From positions 1,922,001-1,986,000 of the forward strand of contig NZ_JQMX01000001.1 in the NCBI RefSeq assembly GCF_000744945.1: 64,000 bases of DNA. Direction: 5' to 3'. Position 1 is the stretch's first letter, and every line of letters starts with the position of its first letter. This stretch comes from Carnobacterium maltaromaticum DSM 20342 (GTDB lineage Bacteria; Bacillota; Bacilli; Lactobacillales; Carnobacteriaceae). A program made the position numbers and the translations under genes. The notes under the pieces are model-generated. The model saw only the letters and a program-made list of their open reading frames with translations, had not been told where the DNA came from and did no database searches. Of this stretch, positions 55,208 to 62,817 are shown one piece after another.

Positions 55208-56611
55208 TTAATGTGTAAACCCTTGTGTTTTATTTGCTTCTTCTTTATGGAAAAGAATATGAGCATTATTTAAATCGTGAATACTTTCATTTAAATCACT
55301 AGCAAACTCTTCAGCCATACTTTGTCCAAAATCAGCACGACATACATAACGCTGAATAATCACATTATTCATTTCTTCTGGTAGCGGGTATGCAGGAACT
55401 TGCCAACCTTTCATTTGTAAACGATCTGCTAAGTCGTACAGATTCCATTCGACTGATGCTTTTTCTTTTAATTTGTAACACACAATCGGTAAATTCCCAC
55501 CGTCGTTATAAATTTCAAAAAGTCCCGTTTCTTCTACAACTTTTGCTAGATAAAGTGCTGCTTCTTTCGTTCGAGTATGAATTTTTCGATACCCTTCAAA
55601 ACCAAATCGCAAGAAATTATAATACTGTCCGATAATTTGGCTTGCACTACGGGAAAAATTAATAGCCATCGTTGGCATATGACCGCCTAAATAACTAACG
55701 TCAAAGACTAATTCTTTTGGTAAATATTCTTCATCCCGCCACAAAATCCAACCTACTCCTGGATAAACCAATCCATATTTATGACCAGATGTATTAATAG
55801 ATACAACATTTTTCAATCGAAAATCCCAAGCTAATTCAGGATTAACAAAAGGAACAAACATTCCACCACTAGCCGCATCCACATGAATAACTAGCTGATG
55901 CTCATTAATTTGGTTATAGCTTTCTACTAATGTATCTAGAGCTGCAATGTCATCAAATTTACCAGTGTAAGTAATACCTAGAATACCTACAATTCCGATT
56001 GTATATTCATCGACATAATCCATAACCTTATCTAAGTTAATACTTAAATGCTCTTCATCCATTGGAACTTCACGCATTTCAATATCCCAGTACACACAGA
56101 ATTTTTCCCAACAAACTTGAAATCCTGATGAGATAACAAGATTAGGTTTTTGGGCTTGTATATCTAAGCCACATTTTTCAGCAAGATTACGCCATCTGAA
56201 TTTCATAGCCATTCCACCTAACATACAGCCTTCACTAGATCCAACAGTAGAAGTTCCCATGAATTTTTCATCTTCAGATGCATTCCATAAATCAGCAATC
56301 ATATTGACACAAGAGCTTTCTAATTTTGCTGTTTGTGGATACTCAGACTTATCAATCGCATTTTTTTCAAATGTCTCAGCCATCAATTGCTCAGCTTCTG
56401 GTTCCATATATGTTTGACAAAATGTTGCCAAATTTTGCCTAGCATTTCCTTCATCTACTAGCTGATCTTTCACTAATTGATAGGCAACTCTTGGATCTAC
56501 TGATTCTTTACCTATTTTATAATTTGGTAAAATTTGACCTGCTTCTAATGATCCAAAAATTGGACAATTCGTTTCTTCCATAATTTCTTTTTCTATTTTT
56601 CTGTTAAACAT
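55208..56611 (-). CDS. gadB: Glutamate decarboxylase
   Basis: A 467-residue PLP enzyme converting glutamate to GABA and CO2 with proton use in the cytoplasm. PLP Lys278 is in NTSGHKYG; HVDAASGG (243-250) and TSTVGSSEGCMLGGMAMKFRW match GadA/GadB. The C-terminal part ends IHDLNNAHILFHKEE. It follows copy 2 of the acylase by 18 nt and precedes gadC. With gadC broken, glutamate/GABA exchange is probably lost. Confidence 0.96.
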   Translation of the reverse strand: MFNRKIEKEIMEETNCPIFGSLEAGQILPNYKIGKESVDPRVAYQLVKDQLVDEGNARQNLATFCQTYMEPEAEQLMAETFEKNAIDKSEYPQTAKLESSCVNMIADLWNASEDEKFMGTSTVGSSEGCMLGGMAMKFRWRNLAEKCGLDIQAQKPNLVISSGFQVCWEKFCVYWDIEMREVPMDEEHLSINLDKVMDYVDEYTIGIVGILGITYTGKFDDIAALDTLVESYNQINEHQLVIHVDAASGGMFVPFVNPELAWDFRLKNVVSINTSGHKYGLVYPGVGWILWRDEEYLPKELVFDVSYLGGHMPTMAINFSRSASQIIGQYYNFLRFGFEGYRKIHTRTKEAALYLAKVVEETGLFEIYNDGGNLPIVCYKLKEKASVEWNLYDLADRLQMKGWQVPAYPLPEEMNNVIIQRYVCRADFGQSMAEEFASDLNESIHDLNNAHILFHKEEANKTQGFTH

Positions 56612-56629
56612 ATTTATTCCTCCTAATTT

Positions 56630-57619
56630 TTAATTTAAACTATTAAATTTTTGATTCTCTTTAATATCAAACGTCTTTGGCTCTGTTAATGTACTTATCA
56701 ATTCCTTCGTTAACTTGACACTATTAATTTGGTTGTTTTTACATGTTGAAAAATAATAAGTCTGGCTTTCAGAACACATAGATGCTACATATTGTGTATA
56801 ATCTGGACTTCCGTTCTCCTGAATTACCACACCATTCGGAATACAGACACTATTCAAAATATGCCAAATATTTGTAATCGCTTCTTCTTCGTTTTTAGAT
56901 TTTTTAATGTATTCTTTTAAATAGGCAACACGAACAAATCTTTCTGGTGGAGTATAACCACCTGGTAAAATAGAGGTCCCTGATGCTTGAGAGAATGGTT
57001 TTGCCTCAAACTCACCAAACATTTTCGACGTGAATGGTTCAGGCTTAATTCCAATATAATTTCTCAAGTTGGAAATATGCCATTCTAATTTAGGCGTATT
57101 GGTTAAGACGCTGACTGGGTTTTCTTGCATTTTTAATAAAGAATCTCTTGGTTCTATCACCATGCATTGCCCAGTTGAATCTGTCATAATCCAATGAAGA
57201 GGTGTTGTAATTCCTAACAAAGGAACCTCTACATCGACTAAATTAATTGTTCCTAATTTTTTTTGTAGATCAGCTATACTTTTACAGTTTGATAAAATCC
57301 AAAGTAAAAAATCATGAGGAGCTAAATTTACCTTATTAGGTTTTGCAGCTGGTCCATATACTGCTTCTCCAGGTAAATAAAGAGCAGCACAACTTAATCC
57401 ATGTTCATTGACCCCGTCTGCAAATAATAAATGCTCAACGTCCTTTCCTGCCCCGACAAAAGCATATTTCCCAGTATAAGACAATTCATCGACTCCTGAT
57501 ATCCATTGATAATTTCTAGGACAAATTGTTGGTCTTGCATCTAAATCAAATGCAAAATCCATTGTTCTCGATAGAAGATTTTTATGATCCATCGTTCTTA
57601 ACACAATACTTGTGCACAT
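56630..57619 (-). CDS. Choloylglycine hydrolase / penicillin V acylase-family enzyme (copy 2)
   Basis: A 329-residue Ntn hydrolase, MCTSIVLRTMDHKNLLSRTMDF, with nucleophile Cys2 and Arg18/Asp21 conserved. It is highly similar to copy 1 at 48887 throughout. It heads the gadB-gadC operon. In Listeria SSI-1 the acylase gene pva likewise precedes gadD1 and gadT1. The substrate is unknown. AGGAGG precedes the ATG. Confidence 0.9.
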   Translation of the reverse strand: MCTSIVLRTMDHKNLLSRTMDFAFDLDARPTICPRNYQWISGVDELSYTGKYAFVGAGKDVEHLLFADGVNEHGLSCAALYLPGEAVYGPAAKPNKVNLAPHDFLLWILSNCKSIADLQKKLGTINLVDVEVPLLGITTPLHWIMTDSTGQCMVIEPRDSLLKMQENPVSVLTNTPKLEWHISNLRNYIGIKPEPFTSKMFGEFEAKPFSQASGTSILPGGYTPPERFVRVAYLKEYIKKSKNEEEAITNIWHILNSVCIPNGVVIQENGSPDYTQYVASMCSESQTYYFSTCKNNQINSVKLTKELISTLTEPKTFDIKENQKFNSLN

Positions 57620-57697
57620 CTTTTTTTCCTCCTCTTATTTAGCCTATTCATTCTAAATAAATTCATTTTTTGTAGGTCTCTCTCTCTTACAAATGCA

Positions 57698-57759
57698 ATT
57701 ATATAAAATATAGACTCATAAGAACGGCTTGATTTTGTCGTTTGAAGTGTCTATTTTTG
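57698..57759 (-). promoter_or_regulatory. Promoter of copy-2/gad operon with shared activator motif
   Basis: TATAAT (complement of 57698-57703) has a poor -35. The 27-bp motif at 57733-57759 again starts TTTTGTCGTT and ends TTTTTG, 29 bp from the -10. It is the counterpart of 50036-50062. Confidence 0.65.
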
Positions 57760-57830
57760 CAACTATTCTTATCTACATATTGATTTTGAAAATGAATTTG
57801 GCCATTTCAAGTTGCTAAACCTAAATAATC

Positions 57831-57870
57831 GAAAAAAAATAACCTATCGAAAAATCTCGATAGGTTATTT
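57831..57870 (-). terminator. Terminator of the trhP operon
   Basis: AATAACCTATCGA pairs with TCGATAGGTTATT around a short loop, followed on the minus strand by TTTTTTTT. Confidence 0.9.
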
Positions 57871-57883
57871 AGATAGGCTATTT

Positions 57884-59116
57884 TTAACGTAATTTACGAA
57901 TCATATCATACCGTTTTACAGGTGTTGTTACTTTTGTTTTAACTGTCATCATTGCATTAGGTGCACGATCAATCGCTTCATCTTCTTCATTCCATAAAGT
58001 CTCAATCACTTGATGAGAATGAGTAAAGCCTGGTCCATAAAACTCAACGTCATCCCCAACACCAAAATTATTCCGTTGTTGAATTGTGGCAATCTGAGTT
58101 AGTGGATCGTAATCTAAAACTTGACCAATAAAGCCATATGCTGGAATTTTACGGCGTTTGCCAAAAAGTTGCTCATCTTCAGTTGGCACACCATAATAAA
58201 ATCCAGTTGACAGTTCTCTTTGTGCAACTTTCCAAAGCTCGTCTTCCCACTCTTGCTTAAAGACATAATTATCAGGATCAGCACAATAAGTATCTACCGC
58301 TTGGCGATAAACATTAGAAACAGTCGAAACATAATGAATTGATTTCATCCGACCTTCGATTTTCAAACTATCTACACCGTTTTCCACAAGCTCAGGTATA
58401 TGATGAATCATAGACATATCCACTGCACTCATTGAAAATTCCTCTAAAGGTTGACCACCGACTAATGATTCGCGCTCACCAGAAATAGGCAAGTCGAATA
58501 AATCATACTTCCAACGACAAGATTGAGAACAACCACCTCGATTCGCATCTCTTTGTGACATGTGATTAGAAAGCACACAACGTCCTGAATAGGAAATACA
58601 CATAGCTCCATGAATGAACGCTTCGATTTCAACTTCCGTTTGCTCACGAATCTCTTTAATCTCCGCCATTCCAACTTCTCTGGCTAGTACCACACGTTCT
58701 AATCCTTCATTGCGCCAAAACTCTAATGTTTGATAATTTGTTGCTGACGCTTGAGTAGATAAATGAATGGGTAATCCCGGCGCTTCCATCGCACAGCTTT
58801 CAATTAATGCTGGATCAGACACAATCACCGCGCTAATACCTATATCACGTAACGTTCTAAAAAATTCTCCCGCACCAATTTCATCGCCTTCATGAGTAAC
58901 CATATTGGCAGCAACGTAAACTTTTGCATTGTACTTTTTAGCAAATTCGACACCTTCGCGCATCTCGTCATAAGTGAAATTGCCTGCTCTACTTCTTAAA
59001 CCATAGGCATCTCCACCGATATAAACGGCATCAGCACCATAATATATCGCTGTTTTTAATTTTTCTAACGTTCCAGCCGGAGCCAAAACTTCTGGTTTTT
59101 TTAGTATTTTTCTCAT
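57884..59116 (-). CDS. trhP2: Peptidase U32-family tRNA hydroxylation protein P2
   Basis: A 410-residue U32 protein. PEVLAPAGTLEKLKTAIYYGADAVYIGG opens the barrel (in pieces), and the FHGAMC-type EAFIHGAMCISYSGRC, RGGCSQSCRW cysteines probably bind an Fe-S cluster. It matches B. subtilis YrrO (TrhP2), required with TrhP1 for 5-hydroxyuridine at tRNA position 34. ATG 59116 follows AAGGAG; the ATG at 59140 overlaps the upstream gene and lacks a good site. Confidence 0.88.
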   Translation of the reverse strand: MRKILKKPEVLAPAGTLEKLKTAIYYGADAVYIGGDAYGLRSRAGNFTYDEMREGVEFAKKYNAKVYVAANMVTHEGDEIGAGEFFRTLRDIGISAVIVSDPALIESCAMEAPGLPIHLSTQASATNYQTLEFWRNEGLERVVLAREVGMAEIKEIREQTEVEIEAFIHGAMCISYSGRCVLSNHMSQRDANRGGCSQSCRWKYDLFDLPISGERESLVGGQPLEEFSMSAVDMSMIHHIPELVENGVDSLKIEGRMKSIHYVSTVSNVYRQAVDTYCADPDNYVFKQEWEDELWKVAQRELSTGFYYGVPTEDEQLFGKRRKIPAYGFIGQVLDYDPLTQIATIQQRNNFGVGDDVEFYGPGFTHSHQVIETLWNEEDEAIDRAPNAMMTVKTKVTTPVKRYDMIRKLR

Positions 59117-59126
59117 TTTTTTCTCC

Positions 59127-60047
59127 TTATTTAACTTCATCAGGATCTTTTATAAAAAACCCTTCATCTAATTCACGTTTTTCTGGATGCAGTGCTACAA
59201 TTTTTTGATTTAATTCCTCCAGCAATGACTCATTCCAAATGCCTGCTAGTAAAGCTTCCTTCGCCACCACAAACAGCTTCACAATTTCAACAAAATCTTG
59301 TCCTGGTGTAAAAATACCCTCGAGCTTCCATTGAGTTAAGCCTATTTCAACTAATTTTTCTAATCCAGAAACTAAGTTTAAATCATTTGTTGCAAAAATA
59401 TGTGTACCATTGATATCTTCATAAATCGAGTAATGAGTTTCTGGCTTTTTCGGTTCTGAAATAAATAAACCTCTATCTTTAGATGTATCCTCTGGTTTCT
59501 CGATAAAGTTAAAATAATTTTCAACTAAAGGACGCTTGGATTGATGAATACATGTTGCTCCGTATACCAATAATTCCGCTGGAACATCGATTTTCGGTGC
59601 TAAAATTTTCAATTCATCATATGGCAATTCTCGAGCTAAAACAGCTCCAGTAGCACCACGTTTTACCCAAAAGTTAATTTGTTTACTACTTGTTACCATA
59701 ATCTGAGCATCATAGACAAAAGGTAACGGGATTTTTTCTGTTTTTAAAATGTGAATAACTCCTGGATCACCTATCGCAACCCGATCCACACCAATTTCAG
59801 CTAATTTTTTTAAATATGGTCCCACAAAATCAATGCGATCATTATGCATAATAGCATTAACTGCAACACAAATCTGCGTCTTTCCTCCGTGAGCTATTTT
59901 CGTTATTTTTTCAATTTCTTCCAAATTAAATGAGGTTGGCAAACGCAAGCCATAGAAATCCTCACCAATATACAACGTATCAACACCTGCTTCAATTAAT
60001 GCTTGTGCCTGTTCAATTGATTCAGCTGTTGCAATCAGTTCAATCAT
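59127..60047 (-). CDS. trhP1: Peptidase U32-family tRNA hydroxylation protein P1
   Basis: A 306-residue U32 protein like B. subtilis YrrN (TrhP1): LIEAGVDTLYIGEDFYGLRLP, ELLVYGATCIHQSKRPLVENYF and WKLEGIFTPG. It is the partner of TrhP2, located immediately upstream in one operon. The usual yrrM methyltransferase gene is absent here. GGAAGG precedes the ATG. Confidence 0.85.
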   Translation of the reverse strand: MIELIATAESIEQAQALIEAGVDTLYIGEDFYGLRLPTSFNLEEIEKITKIAHGGKTQICVAVNAIMHNDRIDFVGPYLKKLAEIGVDRVAIGDPGVIHILKTEKIPLPFVYDAQIMVTSSKQINFWVKRGATGAVLARELPYDELKILAPKIDVPAELLVYGATCIHQSKRPLVENYFNFIEKPEDTSKDRGLFISEPKKPETHYSIYEDINGTHIFATNDLNLVSGLEKLVEIGLTQWKLEGIFTPGQDFVEIVKLFVVAKEALLAGIWNESLLEELNQKIVALHPEKRELDEGFFIKDPDEVK

Positions 60048-60200
60048 TCAAACCTTCCTTTCTCTTAAAAAACTATTTTTTTCACAAAGATACATACCTT
60101 AAAAATCCTATCATACTATTGCTTTCATGCCAACTGTTTTCTTATAAAAAGAATGTTTCTATTGTTTTTGTGACAAAAGTTCAAATTAATAAGATCTAAA

Positions 60201-60446
60201 TAAACCAATAGCTTAGGATCACAGTCCATCTTTGATGGATGTGTATCATGGTTCTAAGTTGCTAAAGCAACAAGAACCTCTGTAAACCAATAGCTTAGGA
60301 TCACAGTCCATCTTCGATGGATGTGTGTCATGGTTCTAAGTTGCTAAAGCAACAAGAACCTCTGTAAACCAATAGCTTAGGATCACAGTCCATCTTCGAT
60401 GGATGTGTATCATGGTTCTAAGTTGCTAAAGCAACAAGAACCATGA
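60201..60446. repeat. Three tandem 82-bp hairpin repeats
   Basis: Copies begin at 60201, 60283 and 60365 with TAAACCAATAGCTTAGGATC and differ by only one or two bases. Each contains TCCATC-TTT/TTC-GATGGA and the long nested hairpin GGTTCT-aa-GTTGCT/AGCAAC-a-AGAACC. A decayed fourth fragment (AGCAACAAAAACCATGACA) follows. No ORF is present. The rest of the gap (60048-60200) shows nothing else. Confidence 0.9.
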
Positions 60447-60464
60447 CAAAGCAACAAAAACCAT

Positions 60465-60505
60465 GACAAAAAAGCTGAGTGCGCTTATCCTTCGCTCCCA
60501 GCTTC
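60465..60505 (-). terminator. Terminator of the adaA-adaB operon
   Basis: AAGCTGAGTGCG pairs with CGCTCCCAGCTT (two mismatches), followed on the minus strand by TTTTTTG. Confidence 0.8.
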
Positions 60506-60508
60506 TAC

Positions 60509-61021
60509 CTATTTAGCACTTTCCAATGCAATTAATCGTTCCTTCATTGCTAAACCACCTCGGTAGCCTGTTAATCGTTTATTTTTCCCTAAAACCCGAT
60601 GACAAGGTACGATAATTAAAAGCGGATTTGCCCCAATCGCAGTTCCAACAGCTCTAACTGCTTTTGGTCGCTTAATAGAATCAGCAATCATTGAATAGTT
60701 TCTTGTTTCTCCATAAGGGATAGCTTTTAAGGATTCCCAGACATCTTTTTGAAAATCCGTTCCAATTATATCTAATTCTATCTTGAAATCTCTCTGCTTC
60801 CCTTTTAAATAGTTTGTCAAAGCTTCAATCGAAGCTGCTAATTTATCATCATCTTGAATCAATTTAAAGTCAGAGTATCTTTTTCTCATCCACTTTTCTA
60901 ATTCCTTCGCAGTCCCTTGATTACTTCCAATAAAACAAAGTCCTTTCTCAGTCTTTGCGACAATCATCTGCCACTCTAAAAAATTCAATTGACTCCAATA
61001 AATGTGTTTTATTTCGCTCAT
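60509..61021 (-). CDS. adaB: Methylated-DNA-protein cysteine methyltransferase
   Basis: About 170 residues. The acceptor Cys is in IIVPCHRVLG, followed by LTGYRGGLAMKERLIALE; IPYGETRNYSMIA binds DNA. It removes alkyl groups from O6-alkylguanine in one suicide reaction. ATG 61021 is spaced correctly from AAGGA; ATG 61030 is too close. It follows adaA directly, as in B. subtilis. Confidence 0.93.
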   Translation of the reverse strand: MSEIKHIYWSQLNFLEWQMIVAKTEKGLCFIGSNQGTAKELEKWMRKRYSDFKLIQDDDKLAASIEALTNYLKGKQRDFKIELDIIGTDFQKDVWESLKAIPYGETRNYSMIADSIKRPKAVRAVGTAIGANPLLIIVPCHRVLGKNKRLTGYRGGLAMKERLIALESAK

Positions 61022-61022
61022 A

Positions 61023-61586
61023 TTACTCATTCCTTTCCACTTTTAATCGGCGATATTCAGATGGCGTCATTTTAGTTATCTTTTTAAATAAAGTCGAAAA
61101 TTGAGCACTATTTGGAATCCCAACAGCTTCACCAATTTTTTGAATATCCAGTTGGTGATGTACCAAAAGTTCTTGTGCTTTTTCAATTCTAATTTGATGC
61201 AAATAACTCAGTGGCGTTATGCCCATTTGTTTCTTAAAGACACGATGAAGATGATAGGGACTACCATGACATTCCGAAGCAATGATATCTAAAGTTAAAT
61301 GTTCTCGGTAAAATTTTTCGATAAAATCTTTAATTTGATCCGTCCATTCATCATCTGGGACACGTTCCCCACCAGACTTACATCGCTTACAAGAGCGATA
61401 ACCTGCTTTCAAAGCCTCTTCCTTGTCTAGAAAAAATTCCACATTTTCACGATTTGGAATTCTAGACTTACAAGATGGACGACAAAATATTTTTGTTGTT
61501 TTAACTCCATAGAAAAAAACATCATCAAATTGACTATCATTTGTTACAATAGCTTGCCATTGAGCATCTGTTATTTTCCTTCCCAT
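61023..61586 (-). CDS. adaA: Methylphosphotriester-DNA methyltransferase / transcriptional activator AdaA
   Basis: A 187-residue protein. The N-terminal Ada metal-binding domain has zinc ligands Cys35, Cys39, Cys66 and Cys69 (IFCRPSC and SCKRC). Cys35 is the methyl acceptor by homology. The C-terminal AraC helix-turn-helix (about 95-180) includes SPYHLHRVFKKQMGITPLSYL. Methylation turns it into an activator of ada and alkA genes. ATG 61586 follows GGAGGA; the ATG at 61601 lies in that site. Confidence 0.93.
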   Translation of the reverse strand: MGRKITDAQWQAIVTNDSQFDDVFFYGVKTTKIFCRPSCKSRIPNRENVEFFLDKEEALKAGYRSCKRCKSGGERVPDDEWTDQIKDFIEKFYREHLTLDIIASECHGSPYHLHRVFKKQMGITPLSYLHQIRIEKAQELLVHHQLDIQKIGEAVGIPNSAQFSTLFKKITKMTPSEYRRLKVERNE

Positions 61587-61618
61587 CTTGGTGTCCTCCA
61601 TTTCATTTTTCTACCATC

Positions 61619-61624
61619 AGTATA
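61619..61624 (-). promoter_or_regulatory. -10 element of adaA
   Basis: TATACT on the minus strand (61619-61624), about 33 nt before ATG 61586. No good -35 is present, which fits an activator-dependent promoter. Confidence 0.45.
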
Positions 61625-61700
61625 CTCTAATTCACCCAAAAAAATACGATTCTTCTATTATAATAGCAAGATTTAAAAATTATTTTTTTTCAAACTAGGA

Positions 61701-61706
61701 TATACT
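61701..61706 (+). promoter_or_regulatory. -10 element of the AlkA-like gene
   Basis: TATACT places the transcript start at about 61713, so the full leader element B forms the 5' untranslated region. The -35 is poor, consistent with AdaA activation (inference). Confidence 0.5.
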
Positions 61707-61710
61707 TAAG

Positions 61711-61834
61711 TTAGTTCTTTTAAACCAACTCTTCGGAAAAAAGATGAACTTTCGTGGTGACAAAAAACGTCACAACAAATTTCCCTATTTTTCTGACAGA
61801 GCTAACCGGTCCAACAAACTTTTTATTAAAGGAG
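61711..61834 (+). promoter_or_regulatory. Structured leader element of the AlkA-like gene (copy B)
   Basis: The leader aligns with the gadC leader (54883-55005). GTTAGTTC (61710-61717) can pair with GAGCTAAC (61799-61806) over 8 bp with one G-U. GTGAC/GTCAC (61757-61761, 61769-61773) forms a hairpin where copy A has a different one. CTTTTAA (61717-61723) can pair with TTAAAGG (61826-61832), masking the ribosome site. Not a class I recognise. Confidence 0.6.
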
Positions 61835-61841
61835 AACATTA

Positions 61842-62768
61842 ATGAAACCACTCAATTATAGTGAAACAATTGAACAACAAATACACATTCCTTTGCCCCC
61901 AGATTTTAATTATGAACTTAACCTAGATTATTTATCTAGAGAAAAAAATGAAAGTTTGTATACGATTCATGAAAAAAAAATTCGTCGTATCATTCAAGTA
62001 GAGCAAGTTGATACGCTTATTGAAATTTCTTATCATCCAGACCATTTTTTGATTTGCATATTTCTACAAAATACACGTCCAACTCAACTAGAAGAGCGCC
62101 TTAAAATTATCAACTACATTTATGATTGGTTTGATTTACACCGAGATCTCACTCAATTTTATTCACTTGCCCAAAAAGATAGTGTCTTGAAACAAAGTGT
62201 TTCTAAATTTTATGGTCTTCGATTAATCGGAATACCTGATTTATTCGAAGCATTGGCATGGGGAATTATCGGTCAACAAATTAATTTGAGTTTTGCCTAT
62301 ACATTAAAAAGAAGATTGATTGAAGCTTACGGAGAATCTATTGATTACGAAGGTGTAAAATACTGGAGTTTTCCAAAACCAGATCTGATTGCAAGTTTGG
62401 CAGCTTCTGATTTAACAAGCTTGCAATTATCACAAAAAAAAGGTGACTATCTTATTGGTATTGCTCAACTAATTGCGTCAAAAAAATTATCAAAAGAAAA
62501 ACTTTTGGCTATGGATAATTTTGCAGCTTCTGAAAAAACCTTAACTGATCTATACGGAATTGGACCTTGGACTGCCAACTATGTTTTAATGCGCTGTCTA
62601 CGCTATCCTGAAGCATTTCCGGTTACGGATGTCGGGTTACTTCGTGCGATTCAATTTAGTCAAAGCTTAGAACAAAAACCAACTAAGGAAGTTGTACTAA
62701 ATTATGCTAAAGCCTGGAAAAACTGGGAATCCTATGCTACTTTTTATTTATGGCGCTTACTTTACTAA
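61842..62768 (+). CDS. DNA-3-methyladenine glycosylase, AlkA/HhH-GPD family
   Basis: A 308-residue base-excision enzyme. The helix-hairpin-helix LYGIGPWTA (237-245) and catalytic Asp263 (FPVTDVGL) are clear. ALAWGIIGQQINLSFAYTLKRRL is the family lead-in. The N-terminal half is the AlkA_N-like domain. It removes alkylated purines. It is divergent from adaA-adaB and probably in the same response. AAAGGAG precedes the ATG. Confidence 0.93.
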   Translation: MKPLNYSETIEQQIHIPLPPDFNYELNLDYLSREKNESLYTIHEKKIRRIIQVEQVDTLIEISYHPDHFLICIFLQNTRPTQLEERLKIINYIYDWFDLHRDLTQFYSLAQKDSVLKQSVSKFYGLRLIGIPDLFEALAWGIIGQQINLSFAYTLKRRLIEAYGESIDYEGVKYWSFPKPDLIASLAASDLTSLQLSQKKGDYLIGIAQLIASKKLSKEKLLAMDNFAASEKTLTDLYGIGPWTANYVLMRCLRYPEAFPVTDVGLLRAIQFSQSLEQKPTKEVVLNYAKAWKNWESYATFYLWRLLY

Positions 62769-62817
62769 ACAGAAAGTGAAAAAGAGAATCCAATTAATAA
62801 ATTGAATTCTCTTTTTA

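Noticed and set aside
60201..60446. CRISPR array
   Set aside because: The 82-bp units are nearly identical over their full length, so there are no variable spacers, and no cas gene is nearby.
61744..61842. A 32-codon leader peptide (MNFRGDKKRHNKF...) whose stop overlaps the AlkA start as TAATG
   Set aside because: No clear ribosome site precedes it, and the equivalent position in the gadC leader is ATA, not ATG. Translational coupling remains possible but the RNA-structure explanation fits both copies.
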